A stretch of DNA of 46,793 nt, taken from Halobacteriales archaeon QS_4_62_28. Lineage in GTDB: Archaea; Halobacteriota; Halobacteria; Halobacteriales; Haloarculaceae. The position numbers and the translations under genes were made by a program. Position 1 is the stretch's first letter. The number at the start of each line of letters is the position of its first letter. Under the pieces are notes generated by a model. The model saw only the letters and a program-made list of their open reading frames with translations. It did not search any database and was not told the origin of the DNA. This document shows positions 8,504 through 16,760 of the stretch, piece by piece. The stretch is from assembly GCA_003021685.1 (NCBI GenBank), contig PXRO01000023.1, forward strand, positions 1 to 46,793, read 5' to 3'.

Positions 8504-9280
8504 ATGCCGACGGTCAACAACGACGGCGTTCGACTCCACTACGAGACTGACGGATCCGGGTCGACGGTGGCATTCGTCAACGATGTCGGTGCCGGTGCGT
8601 GGCTCTGGGGCTGGCAACACGGCGTCGTCGCCGGCCCTCGGGAGAGTCTGGTGTGGGACCTTCGGGGATCGGGCCGGTCGGACGCGCCGCCGGGACCGTA
8701 CAGCGTCGAGGCCCTCGCCAGCGATCTGGAGGGGGTGCTGTCGGACGCAGCGGTCGGGAACGTCCATCTCGTCGGCGCGGGCCTCGGTGGGATGATCGCG
8801 CTCGCCTACGCTCACCGCTACAATCGCGCATCCTCGCTCACGCTGCTGGGGACGGCTGCGAGCGGCGAAGCCGTTACTGACCGACTGGACCACCTGCGTG
8901 CGCCCCTCTCGGATCCCGCGGCACTCGCCGAATCGCTGCAGACCGCCTTCGCGTCGGACCTGCTCGCCCATCCACAGATCCGCGAGGACATGGTGAACTG
9001 GCGTCAGGCCGACGACGCCGATATCGAAGCCTGGGACGCTCAGGCGACCGCAATGCGGACCTTCGAAGCACCGCCGCTGTACGAGATTACGATCCCTGCG
9101 CTGGTGATCCACGGCGTCGACGACGTGATCGTTCCGGCCAGTGCCGGCGAGTCTCTGGCTGGGGACCTGCCCCGAGGGGAGTATCTGGCTGTCGAGGGCG
9201 GCCACTGGGCTTTCATCGAGGAGAGCGCCGCCGTCACCGACCAACTGGTGACCTGGCTCGACGAGCAGGAAACCGAGTAG
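8504..9280 (+). CDS. alpha/beta hydrolase, 258 aa
   Basis: This is an alpha/beta-hydrolase-fold enzyme. It has the strand-turn WDLRGSGRSDAPPGPYS, a nucleophile elbow written GAGLGGM (residues about 87-93), an acid in VIHGVDDVIVP, and the histidine in EGGHWAFIEES. The elbow reads G-A-G-L-G: the usual serine nucleophile position of G-x-S-x-G is a glycine. The residue after the oxyanion strand is also unusual (FVNDVGAGAWLWGW). The protein may therefore be catalytically inactive, or use another residue, unless this is a sequencing difference. The start MPTVNNDGVRLHY is supported by family N-termini; the frame is open 21 bp further upstream. A second, unrelated hydrolase at 383-1180 keeps its serine. 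Confidence 0.8.
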   Translation: MPTVNNDGVRLHYETDGSGSTVAFVNDVGAGAWLWGWQHGVVAGPRESLVWDLRGSGRSDAPPGPYSVEALASDLEGVLSDAAVGNVHLVGAGLGGMIALAYAHRYNRASSLTLLGTAASGEAVTDRLDHLRAPLSDPAALAESLQTAFASDLLAHPQIREDMVNWRQADDADIEAWDAQATAMRTFEAPPLYEITIPALVIHGVDDVIVPASAGESLAGDLPRGEYLAVEGGHWAFIEESAAVTDQLVTWLDEQETE

Positions 9281-9374
9281 CACGAACACCGGATTCGGTC
9301 ACGGTACTCATATGGACGGCAAATACAGCCGGAGATCTGTACGTTTTTGAGGCTCCGGCAACTCCTACAGGATG

Positions 9375-10094
9375 ATGAGTCTCAGGATCGCCCTGCTGAA
9401 CGCTGCCCACGACGGGGACCAGAACCGCCGGAACTTCCGGCGGGAACTCGATGCGGACCTCGTCGAGTACGACGTGACCGAGCGCGAACTGCCAGACACC
9501 TTCGCGTTCGATGCGTGTGTCGTCACGGGCTCGCGTGCCTCCGTCTACTGGGCGGAGCCGTGGATCGCGGACCTCGAGTCGTGGGTCCGGGATGCAATCG
9601 AGCACGACGTGGCGTTCCTGGGCGTCTGTTTTGGCCACCAGTTGCTCGCCCACGCCCTGGGCGGCGAAGTCGCGGCCATGGACGACTACGAAATCGGCTA
9701 TCGGACCGTCGAACACGACGGCGAGACACCCCTCCTGGATGGGGTCGACGACGAGTTCACCGTCTTTACGACCCACTCCGATAGCGTCGTCGAACTCCCG
9801 CCGGGGGCCGAGCAGTTCGCCGAGAACGACTACGGCGTCCACGGCTTCCGCGCGGGGGACGTGTTCTCGGTGCAGTTCCACCCCGAGTACGACCCCGAGA
9901 CTGCCAGCGAGGTCACCCGGGGGAAAGCCGACCAGCTCTCCGAGGACCGGATCGAACAGGTGCTCGACGGCATTACCGCCGACAACTACGAGGCGGCCTG
10001 TGAAGCCAAGCGGTTGTTCGACAATTTCACGGACTACGTGCGACGAACGCGAACCGAGACCGACACCAGCAGTGGGGCAGCGGCCGACGACTGA
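9375..10094 (+). CDS. Class I glutamine amidotransferase-like protein, 239 aa
   Basis: The protein has the GATase1 fold with the nucleophile elbow GVCFGHQLLAHALGG (Cys near residue 79), the oxyanion strand VVTGSRASVYWAEPW, and the histidine-glutamate pair in VQFHPEYDPE. The catalytic Cys-His-Glu triad is thus complete. It resembles the stand-alone GMP-synthase-subunit-like and gamma-glutamyl-hydrolase-like proteins rather than PyrA or TrpG; the substrate is unknown. The C-terminal 60 residues are acidic and helical (ASEVTRGKADQLSEDRIEQV) and are seen in haloarchaeal homologues. An ATG immediately upstream (9372) is the alternative start. The gene is monocistronic, with a Thr/Ser-rich tail. 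Confidence 0.85.
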   Translation: MSLRIALLNAAHDGDQNRRNFRRELDADLVEYDVTERELPDTFAFDACVVTGSRASVYWAEPWIADLESWVRDAIEHDVAFLGVCFGHQLLAHALGGEVAAMDDYEIGYRTVEHDGETPLLDGVDDEFTVFTTHSDSVVELPPGAEQFAENDYGVHGFRAGDVFSVQFHPEYDPETASEVTRGKADQLSEDRIEQVLDGITADNYEAACEAKRLFDNFTDYVRRTRTETDTSSGAAADD

Positions 10095-10353
10095 CGAGAA
10101 ACGAGTGTCGCTTTTGTCGACGAACGGACGCTCTCGCTCGGAACGATAGTGCGAATCTGGAGAGGCGTGGTGGTCACGTCGCGAACGCGTGCCGGAGAGC
10201 GAGTTCCGGCCCCGCTGATCGACCGCGAGCGGCCCGCCTGCGGGAGCCACAGTCTCCGTTGGGACAGTGTTGTCATAGTGGCGAAGTATCAACCTGTCCA
10301 CTAGCGGTCGGCGTCTCCGGACGGGTCGAGATTAGCAGGGACGAGACGGACCG

Positions 10354-11247
10354 TCAGGCCATGTCCCGCCAACGCCACTCGGGTGTCCAGTCCAACAGTC
10401 GCTCGGCCTTCGAGGTGTCGACCAGGGCCGCGTACTCGTCGGCAAACTCGCTCCGGATGTCGGCGTCGGGGAACAGGTCGGCGACGATGTCTCGCGTCGC
10501 CGTCTCGGCGCTGGTGTCGGGGGCCGACACCCACACTCGCTCGTGACCGTCGAAGTCGGCCTCGACGGTGCGCTGGACCAGGTCGACGGCGTCGGACATG
10601 TGTATGTATGTAAAGAGCGTGTTGCGCTGGGTATGGAAGTTGTCCGACGCACGCATCCCGTCGAGCGTCCGGTCGGCCTCGACGAACGTCTCGCGGGCCA
10701 GTTCGTCGTCGACGACCCACGGGAACCGCAGTGAGGTGATGGTGCTTGGCCGGTCTGCAGGCTTGCGTGCGAACCCGTCGGCAGCGATTTCGAGCGACTG
10801 CTTGCCGATACCATAGGAAGTCGACGGCGTCAGGCGGTGGCCTTCGTCGATGGGGAGGTAGTCGACGGCGATGGGTTCGGGTTTGAACCCGCCGCCGATG
10901 GCGCTGAAACTCGACGCCAGCGCGACCCTGTCGATGCCGAGTTCCGCTGTGGCCTCCAGGACGTGATACGTCGATAGCACGTTACTCTCGTAAGTCCGGT
11001 ACCCCGGTGCCTGGTCCGGCGTCGGAAGCATGCCAAGATGCACGACGGCGTCGGCGTCGCTTTTGGCCAGCGATCCGTACACCTCGCCTGCCTCGATCAG
11101 ATCCGTCGTGAGATAGGCGTCGGAGTGGCCCTCCTCGCGCTTGCCCCGCGAGAGGTTGACGGTCCGGTACCCCTCGTCGTTCAGGTGTGCGAGGACGTTC
11201 CGTCCGATACGACCGTTCCCGCCAGTGACGGCGACCGTTTCGCTCAT
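10354..11247 (-). CDS. NAD-dependent epimerase/dehydratase (extended SDR), 297 aa
   Basis: The N-terminal Rossmann motif TGGNGRIG (residues 8-15) binds NAD(P). The catalytic Y-x-x-x-K is seen in SYGIGKQSLE, with the upstream Ser in SSFSAIGGG. The C-terminal region includes TYIHMSDAVDLVQRTV, typical of UDP-sugar epimerases and related extended SDRs. The sugar or other substrate is not deducible; the proximity of an acyl-CoA dehydrogenase (divergent, 86 bp away) gives no firm clue. I start at ATG 11247 (MSETVAVTGGNG); the frame runs upstream to 11547, but that part is the basic antisense shadow of the dehydrogenase gene. The protein has the full length for the family. Confidence 0.88.
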   Translation of the reverse strand: MSETVAVTGGNGRIGRNVLAHLNDEGYRTVNLSRGKREEGHSDAYLTTDLIEAGEVYGSLAKSDADAVVHLGMLPTPDQAPGYRTYESNVLSTYHVLEATAELGIDRVALASSFSAIGGGFKPEPIAVDYLPIDEGHRLTPSTSYGIGKQSLEIAADGFARKPADRPSTITSLRFPWVVDDELARETFVEADRTLDGMRASDNFHTQRNTLFTYIHMSDAVDLVQRTVEADFDGHERVWVSAPDTSAETATRDIVADLFPDADIRSEFADEYAALVDTSKAERLLDWTPEWRWRDMA

Positions 11248-11333
11248 ACTTGCCGTACCAGTGCCGGCCACATGAACGGTCGGTCCCGTCGCGGCGAGGC
11301 ATACTTTTGCCGGTCGGTACCTAATCACATGCC

Positions 11334-12494
11334 ATGCTGGATTATCTGGATCTCGAAGCCGACCTCGATGGGGAGGCGCGGTTGATCCGAGACACGGCCC
11401 GCGAGTTCGTCGCCGAGCACGTCCGGCCCGACGTCGGCGAGTGGTTCGAAGACGGGTCGTTCCCGCGTCATCTCGTCGGCGAGATGGGCGACCTCGATTT
11501 CTACGGGCCGACGCTCTCCTGGGGCGACCTCCCTGGCGTCGACCCACGATCCTACGGCCTGCTGTTGCAGGAACTGGAGGCCGGCGACTCGGGCATCCGG
11601 TCGATGGCCAGTGTTCAAGGCGCGCTGGTGATGTTCCCCATCCACGAGTACGGCAGCGAGGCCCAGCGCGAACGGTGGCTCCCGGCGCTGGCCGCAGGCG
11701 ACGCTATCGGCTGTTTCGGTCTGACAGAGCCAGAACATGGCTCTGACCCGGCGAGCATGGAGACCAGCGCGCACGAAGACGGCGACGGCTACCGGCTCTC
11801 GGGAACGAAGACGTGGATCACGAACGCGCCCATCGCCGATGTAGCCGTCGTCTGGGCCAAAACCGACGGCGGCGACGGCCCGGTCCGTGGCTTCCTGGTC
11901 GAACTCGACGCCGACGGGATCGAAATCAACGACATCGACGGCAAACTCTCGATGCGGGCCTCCTCGACGGGCGAGATCCGCCTGCGCGACGCCCGAGTCC
12001 CCGAGGACGCCGTCCTGCCGGGCGTCGAGGGGATGAAAGGCCCGCTCTCCTGTCTCACGGAGGCCCGCTACGGCATCGCGTGGGGCGCGGTCGGGGCGGC
12101 CCGGGACTGTTTCGAGACGGCCCGCGAGTACGCTACCGACCGCGAACAGTTCGGCGGCCCAATCGCCCGCTTCCAGCTCCAGCAGGAGAAACTGGCCGAG
12201 ATGGCGACCCGGATTACGACTGCACAGCTGCTCGTAGATCGGCTCGCAGACCTCAAAGCTCGCGGTGAGCTACGCCCCCAGCAGGTGTCGATGGCCAAGC
12301 GCAACAACGTCCGAATGGCCCGCGACGTGGCCCGGACTGCCCGCGAGATGCTCGGTGGTAACGGGATCACGACCGACTACCCGCCGATGCGCCACGCCGC
12401 CAACATGGAGACCGTCTACACCTACGAGGGCACGCACGATATCCACACGTTGATTTTGGGGGCAGATCTGACGGGCATTCCCGCCTTCGAGTGA
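11334..12494 (+). CDS. Acyl-CoA dehydrogenase, glutaryl-CoA dehydrogenase-like, 386 aa
   Basis: This FAD-dependent enzyme oxidises an acyl-CoA at the alpha-beta bond. Several features point to the glutaryl-CoA dehydrogenase branch: SGIRSMASVQGALVMFPI, ending in YGSEAQRERWLP; the FAD-binding stretch CFGLTEPEHGSDP; and the catalytic-base segment TYEGTHDIHTLILGADLTGI, in which the Glu of YEGTHDIH is the base in characterised glutaryl-CoA dehydrogenases. Length and domain order (helical, beta, helical) are complete. Whether it decarboxylates glutaryl-CoA or acts on another dicarboxylyl or short-chain acyl-CoA cannot be told. No electron-transfer flavoprotein or lysine-degradation genes are next to it. 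It diverges from the epimerase gene with an 86 bp shared upstream region. Confidence 0.9.
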   Translation: MLDYLDLEADLDGEARLIRDTAREFVAEHVRPDVGEWFEDGSFPRHLVGEMGDLDFYGPTLSWGDLPGVDPRSYGLLLQELEAGDSGIRSMASVQGALVMFPIHEYGSEAQRERWLPALAAGDAIGCFGLTEPEHGSDPASMETSAHEDGDGYRLSGTKTWITNAPIADVAVVWAKTDGGDGPVRGFLVELDADGIEINDIDGKLSMRASSTGEIRLRDARVPEDAVLPGVEGMKGPLSCLTEARYGIAWGAVGAARDCFETAREYATDREQFGGPIARFQLQQEKLAEMATRITTAQLLVDRLADLKARGELRPQQVSMAKRNNVRMARDVARTAREMLGGNGITTDYPPMRHAANMETVYTYEGTHDIHTLILGADLTGIPAFE

Positions 12495-12514
12495 GAGTAG
12501 ACCGGGAACACCAG

Positions 12515-12982
12515 CTAGTCGAACCGACCGGTTTCCGTCCCGCAGTCGACACACAGCGTCACCAGGGCGTCGGCGTCGTCTGTTCGCTCGATTTGCTGTT
12601 CCGTGCGCTGGCCACACGCGGGACAGGCCCGGACCATCTCGGTGTCGCCGCTGTCTGCCGGCGCACCGAGCGCGAGCGCAATGACCCGGCCGTCGCCCTC
12701 GTTGCGGCCCAACTGCCACTCGCCAGGGGCGAAGCGAATCGACTCGTTCGGGCCGACGGATACTTCGCCGTCCTCGGTTTCGAAGGTGGCCGTCCCCTGC
12801 TCGATATAGAACACTTCCTCCTGGTCGTCGTGGTGGTGATAGCCAAAGCCGAAACTGTCGCCGGGGGCGAGTTCGTAGTAGTTGATGGCCATCTCGGTCG
12901 TTTCCAGTGCTCGTCCGAGCAGACGCTTCTCGTCGGCGGGACCCATGCGGGACTGCACGTCGTCGATGCTGACCTTCTCCAT
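12515..12982 (-). CDS. Cupin protein with C-terminal zinc ribbon, 155 aa
   Basis: The N-terminal cupin barrel shows the two metal-binding motifs. Motif 1 is seen as FGFGYHHHDDQEEVFYIEQG and motif 2 as IRFAPGEWQLGRNEG, the latter lacking the usual histidine. The tail is a C4 zinc ribbon (CPACGQR...CVDCG). Cupin-plus-ribbon proteins of this layout are conserved in haloarchaea; the function is unknown, though a metal-dependent sensing or isomerase role is possible. I use the ATG at 12982 (MEKVSIDDVQ), with ATG 12991 as an alternative. The gene lies downstream of the small zinc-finger gene 13022-13186 on the same strand with a 39 bp gap, so a two-gene transcript is likely. It converges with the acyl-CoA dehydrogenase gene. 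Confidence 0.85.
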   Translation of the reverse strand: MEKVSIDDVQSRMGPADEKRLLGRALETTEMAINYYELAPGDSFGFGYHHHDDQEEVFYIEQGTATFETEDGEVSVGPNESIRFAPGEWQLGRNEGDGRVIALALGAPADSGDTEMVRACPACGQRTEQQIERTDDADALVTLCVDCGTETGRFD

Positions 12983-13021
12983 AAACTGCATCGTGCGGCC
13001 AGTGAAAAAAGCGTGCGGCGA

Positions 13022-13186
13022 TCACTCTGTCCGGTCGATATCGAGTTCGTCGTCGAGGTCGCCGAGCCAGTCCGTCTCTTCGAGCTGCTCGAGTTGTTCG
13101 CGGAAGTGAGTCTGACAGACGCCGACCGAGAGGCCGTCTTTTTCGACCGAGATGTCCGCTTCACTCTCACAGTAGTGACACTGCAT
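13022..13186 (-). CDS. Small zinc-binding protein, DUF6757-like, 54 aa
   Basis: This 54-residue protein begins MQCHYCESEADISVEKDGLS and contains C-x-x-C and a later C-x-x-H (VCQTHF), which together could form one zinc site. The C-terminal half is acidic (LEETDWLGDLDDELD). Small proteins of exactly this plan are widespread in haloarchaea and annotated as DUF6757; their role is unknown. The ATG at 13186 is the only start that keeps the zinc ligands. It probably shares a transcript with the cupin gene just downstream. Haloarchaeal small zinc-finger proteins are suspected regulators, but nothing here shows a target. Confidence 0.8.
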   Translation of the reverse strand: MQCHYCESEADISVEKDGLSVGVCQTHFREQLEQLEETDWLGDLDDELDIDRTE

Positions 13187-13243
13187 ACGCGACGCTTGGG
13201 TCCCGACGACATTGAAAGCTCCGTTTGCCGGTCAGTTGGCCGG

Positions 13244-13327
13244 TATAGTGACTGTTGGAAGTCTTTACGGGATCGATCCCACGCCGTCGTGTGATCGACC
13301 CGGCAATCAGTTACAACAGTCACTATA
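13244..13327. repeat. 84-bp palindrome-bounded element, family 3
   Basis: Perfect 14 bp inverted arms, tatagtgactgttg (13244-13257) and caacagtcactata (13314-13327), enclose a core with a long imperfect internal stem (cgatcccacg against cgtgtgatcg). The stop codon TAG of the PHP gene (minus strand, 13323-13325) lies inside the right arm. Its size and architecture are like the family 1 and 2 elements, but the sequence is different. Confidence 0.75.
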
Positions 13328-14093
13328 TATTCGCTCTGACGCGGTCCCACTCTGTGGCATCCAGGCCGTCCAGACCGAGGCGCTTGCCGTGTGCGTCACT
13401 GCCGCCGGTCGGGACGAGGTCGAAGCGCTCGATGGCCGCGTCGACGGACGCACGGTCGACACTGCGGCCGTAGGGGTAGGCCCGTTCGACGGCATCGAGC
13501 GTCTCACAGCGCGCGAGTGCGGCCGCCGGGTCGTCGTATCTGAGCGGGTGGGCCAGGCCGACGAGTCCACAGGCGTCTATGAGTACGTCGCGGCCCTGTT
13601 CGAAGGAGGGGATCTCGCGAGGGACGTAACACGGCCCGTCGTCGCCGATGAGATGCTCGAAGGCCCCCTGGAAATCGTACTCGCTCACGTCGGCGATGGC
13701 GCGTGCGATGTGTGGCCGGCCAAGTCCCGCGTGCGGTTCGACGGGGAGCGAGACGCCGAGGCGCTCTTCGACCCGTTCGATCATCGCTCTCCCTCGCTCG
13801 ATCCTGTTTTGCTGGATCCGCTCACACGTCTCGACGAGCGCGTCGGTCGGTTCGACGCCGTAGCCAAGCAAGTCGAGGCGTTGCTCGCCAGCATCGACGC
13901 GCAACTCGATACCGTGAACGAGGATCACCCCGTCGTGGACGGACACCACATCGTCGAGGGCTGGTTGGAGTCGGTCGTGGTCCGTCAGGGCCACTGCCTC
14001 GACGCCCGCTTGCCTGGCCGCTCGGGGCACGTCCTCGAACGCCAGCGTCCCGTCCGATCTCGTCGTGTGGACGTGGAGGTCAGCGACAACCAT
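13323..14093 (-). CDS. PHP-domain phosphoesterase, 256 aa
   Basis: This is a polymerase-and-histidinol-phosphatase superfamily metal hydrolase. The four PHP motifs are visible: DLHVHTTRSDGTL (residues 5-17), LTDHDRLQP, HGIELRVDA, and the late GLAHPLRYDD and GGSDAHGKRLG. These provide the His/Asp/Glu ligands for a tri-metal centre. The layout matches stand-alone PHP proteins of the YciV/RNase AM type, which degrade short oligonucleotides or 3',5'-bisphosphates; that function is an analogy only. It starts at ATG 14093. The C-terminal end runs into a palindromic element that provides its stop codon. No partner genes are adjacent. Confidence 0.88.
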   Translation of the reverse strand: MVVADLHVHTTRSDGTLAFEDVPRAARQAGVEAVALTDHDRLQPALDDVVSVHDGVILVHGIELRVDAGEQRLDLLGYGVEPTDALVETCERIQQNRIERGRAMIERVEERLGVSLPVEPHAGLGRPHIARAIADVSEYDFQGAFEHLIGDDGPCYVPREIPSFEQGRDVLIDACGLVGLAHPLRYDDPAAALARCETLDAVERAYPYGRSVDRASVDAAIERFDLVPTGGSDAHGKRLGLDGLDATEWDRVRANI

Positions 14094-14211
14094 GTCGGGC
14101 CATCGTCACGCCAGTGAAAAGCCGCTTCGGGTCGTGTTCCTTAAACACACTAAGGTGTATATGTATTATTAATAATGAAGGTTTATCAACGACCATTATC
14201 TTTGCCTGTAT

Positions 14212-14499
14212 ATGCGATTGTTCGACAACGCGACGGAGATGTTCACCACACAGGAGTATCCGGCGACGACGACAGACCTGATCGATTCACACGGTCACTT
14301 GACGCTGGAACTGCCAAACGGCAGCGAAACCATCGCTGACGTTCTGGGCCGCATGACCGAGGAAACCTACGACAACGCCGAGGAGGCCCGACTGGCAACC
14401 TACAGCGCCGTCAGCCAGAAAGCCATCGGCCGCAAAGGCTATTCCGACCGGGACCCCATCTGCATGGGCGAAGACGGTCCCGACGAAGTGTCCTTCTGA
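14212..14499 (+). CDS. DUF5789 family small protein, 95 aa
   Basis: This is a haloarchaeal DUF5789 protein, recognised by YPATTTDLIDSHGHLTLELP, the central GSETIADVLGRM and the strongly conserved tail SQKAIGRKGYSDRDP followed by GEDGPDEVSF. Function is unknown; its compact acidic form and abundance in haloarchaea suggest a small binding protein. The region just upstream (14140-14200) is AT-rich and contains TATA-like words (gtatatgtattatt), appropriate for its promoter. Its TGA stop at 14497-14499 shares its last base with the first base of a family 1 palindromic element. Confidence 0.85.
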   Translation: MRLFDNATEMFTTQEYPATTTDLIDSHGHLTLELPNGSETIADVLGRMTEETYDNAEEARLATYSAVSQKAIGRKGYSDRDPICMGEDGPDEVSF

Positions 14500-14578
14500 T
14501 ACTGCCGGCTGTAAGTCCGTGAAGAATTTCGCGAGCCCGGGGCCGCGAATCTCTTGAAACAGTTACAGCCGGTAGTAT
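14499..14578. repeat. 80-bp palindrome-bounded element, family 1 copy 2
   Basis: The arms atactgccggctgtaa and ttacagccggtagtat match over 16 bp with one mismatch. The core has the hairpin ttcgcg-10 nt-cgcgaa. It lies between two convergent genes (DUF5789 and photolyase), and the leading A is the A of the DUF5789 TGA stop. This is the best-preserved copy in the window. Confidence 0.85.
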
Positions 14579-14762
14579 GAACCACCTTTTTCCGGCTCGG
14601 GTGAGCACACAGTGCTCACTGCTCGTCGTAACAACGTGGGCGAAAAACATCTCGCCCTCACTTCGTTCGGTCGAGTGAACCGGCGGCAAGCCGCCGGATG
14701 CGACCGCACGGTTGGTTCTGTTACCAGTCTGCTCGCTGACCGAGTCGAGCGCCGGTACACGA

Positions 14763-16394
14763 TCAGAAACCTGTGAGATCTGTCTGCGTGCCCGACTCCT
14801 CCTCTTTGCCGTACTTGTTTGCGATGGCTCTTGCCCCGCTCATCCCCCTTGAGAGCGAGGCGCGTTTGGCAATATCTTCCTCGGCAAGTCGGGCCGCAGC
14901 GGCCGCCTTTCGGTCCTCGTACCGTTGCCAGAACCGTTCTTTTGCTGCCTCGTATTCGACGACTGGGCGGGGATAATCTGCATCTGGGCTGTCACCGATC
15001 CTGACGCCGCACTCGTCCTGTACGACCGGTGGTGTCTTCTCCGGCTGTGGCACGTGTTCCGTCGGGAGTCCCTGCAGTTCCGGCACCCAGCGTCGAATCC
15101 ACTCTCCCTCCGGATCCTGGTCCCGTACCTGTTTTCGGGGGTTGTACAGCCTGAGGGTCGGTTTCCCGATCAGTCCGGCCTGTGACTGCCATTGCGTGTA
15201 GTTGATCGCTGCGTCCGAGTCGATGAGATGGTAGTGATACCAGTCGGCACCGATCTGCCAGGGTTGCTGGAGCAAGTGGAAATAGGCACTGGCGGCCATC
15301 GCCCGCATTCGGAAGTTGAGCCATCCCGTCTCGCGGAGACACCGCATCGCTGCATCGACCATCGGATAGCCCGTTCGCCCCTCCTTCCAGGCCGCTATCA
15401 ACTCCGGGTCGTGTGCTTCGCGGTTGAAGCCCTCCAGTTCCGGATTCACTGCCGTATCTAGCCACCCGGGCCAGTCTTCGAGCTTCTGGTTGTAGTGACG
15501 ATTCCAGAACAGACGCGAGATGAACATGTCCCGACATCGGCCCGCCGGGGCATGTTCCTGAACGTACTGGTAGACCTGCCGCGTCGAGAGACAGCCAAAT
15601 CGGATGTACGGAGAGAGGCCGCTGCAGCCATCGCGGGCATCCAGCGGAGACGAGATATTCTCCGGGTAGTCGGGGAGTCGTCTGATGAACGCCGCTAGCT
15701 TCTCTCGGGCGACGGTCGTGCCCCCCTCTGGAATCCGCGATTTTGTCGGGCTGGTGTCATACCAGGTTTCGATATCTTCGATGGTCACTCCCGTGTCAAT
15801 ACTGGTCAGAACTGTCTCTTCGAGTGACGGCTGGTACTGATCGTCCTCGAACCACGCTTCGATATGGTCGCTCCACCCATCCCGAGTCCGTTCGACACCC
15901 CGACGAAGACCGTCTCCCGAGACAAACCGGACGCCGCGGTCGGACGCTGCCTCGTCGCGTTCGAGTCCGTAGCGCCCGGTCGGGGTCTGGGAGGCGAGCA
16001 CCGTCCACCCAGCGTCGATGAAACTGCCCACGATTGGAATCGGGTTACCATGTCCGTAGGTGAGGTCAGCGTGACCGCCACTCGCGATATCGTAGCGACT
16101 GCCCACGTCCCTGAGACACTCGTGGAGAAATCGAATGCGAGCGTCACAGGCCAGCCCGTCATCGCTGTAGAACCTGGGGTCAAACACGAACAGCGGAAGC
16201 ACGACATCGGCATCCGCAGTCGCTGTGGTGACGGCTAAGTGATCGCGGATCCGGAGCTGTTCGCGATGCCAGACAACAGCGCCCGATACGTCGCCGTCCG
16301 CGACGTGCTCCGCCGTTCTGCCATCGTCTCCGACGCACTCTTCGGGCGGGGGAACGGCCACCGGAATCGGCGAGTCTGCTTGGCTGTCGGTCAC
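14763..16394 (-). CDS. Cryptochrome/DNA photolyase family protein, 543 aa
   Basis: This blue-light FAD flavoprotein is probably a DNA repair photolyase. The N-terminal photolyase domain begins near residue 38 with GAVVWHREQLRIRDH, and its FVFDPRFY strand is typical. The FAD-binding domain includes LSPYIRFGCLSTRQVYQYV, FISRLFWNRHYNQ, the stretch GYPMVDAAMRCLRETGWL and NFRMRAMAASAYFHLL, and the IDSDAAINYTQWQSQAG region with GKPTLRLYNPRKQVRDQDP. These are the residues that hold FAD in CPD photolyases and animal-type cryptochromes. The C-terminal 60 residues are charged and helical and end in TQTDLTGF. There is an unusual N-terminal extension of about 35 acidic residues. Subclass (CPD versus 6-4 versus cryptochrome) cannot be settled by eye. 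High-light halophiles depend on such enzymes against UV damage. Confidence 0.9.
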   Translation of the reverse strand: MTDSQADSPIPVAVPPPEECVGDDGRTAEHVADGDVSGAVVWHREQLRIRDHLAVTTATADADVVLPLFVFDPRFYSDDGLACDARIRFLHECLRDVGSRYDIASGGHADLTYGHGNPIPIVGSFIDAGWTVLASQTPTGRYGLERDEAASDRGVRFVSGDGLRRGVERTRDGWSDHIEAWFEDDQYQPSLEETVLTSIDTGVTIEDIETWYDTSPTKSRIPEGGTTVAREKLAAFIRRLPDYPENISSPLDARDGCSGLSPYIRFGCLSTRQVYQYVQEHAPAGRCRDMFISRLFWNRHYNQKLEDWPGWLDTAVNPELEGFNREAHDPELIAAWKEGRTGYPMVDAAMRCLRETGWLNFRMRAMAASAYFHLLQQPWQIGADWYHYHLIDSDAAINYTQWQSQAGLIGKPTLRLYNPRKQVRDQDPEGEWIRRWVPELQGLPTEHVPQPEKTPPVVQDECGVRIGDSPDADYPRPVVEYEAAKERFWQRYEDRKAAAAARLAEEDIAKRASLSRGMSGARAIANKYGKEEESGTQTDLTGF

Positions 16395-16609
16395 GGACTA
16401 GTATATCCGGTCTACGAACAAAAACCGTCGTACTCCTCCGGCGTGTAGAAACTGGATCGCGTCCGACTGCATCGCCCGGCCGAACCTGCACTCGTAGCCG
16501 GCCGTGTTCTGCATCAGTTCGTCGAACCCCGGGACACCACTCTCGATCCGCGTACTATAACAAAACCAAATCACATAGTAGACGCTCTTGCTCCGTTTTC
16601 AGACCTGTT

Positions 16610-16760
16610 GACATCCTCCCCGCCCTGAAGGGCGAGGATTCCCGAATGTTGGGATATTAGGGTTCGCAACCTACCTGTTCCCTCGGGTGGAACGACCCGG
16701 AGGTTTGGTCGAACAGGTAGGCTACTGGCCGTGCCAAACGACCGTTACTCATATCCCCCG
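16610..16760 (-). ncRNA. Candidate omega RNA (guide scaffold) of TnpB
   Basis: In characterised IS605-family elements, the right end and the 3' part of tnpB are transcribed into a guide RNA whose 3' guide is the DNA just outside the right end. Here the right-end hairpin (16615-16638) ends in ggggaggatgtc, and the adjacent flank on the same strand begins aacaggtctgaaaacgg. The scaffold extent of about 150 nt is a guess from the family; nothing here proves transcription. Confidence 0.35.

Noticed and set aside
16445..16555. Short minus-strand reading RIESGVPGFDELMQ resembling the start of KaiC-like ATPases
   Set aside because: Only about a dozen residues fit, with no Walker A motif or extension; it could be chance or a tiny relic and cannot be supported.
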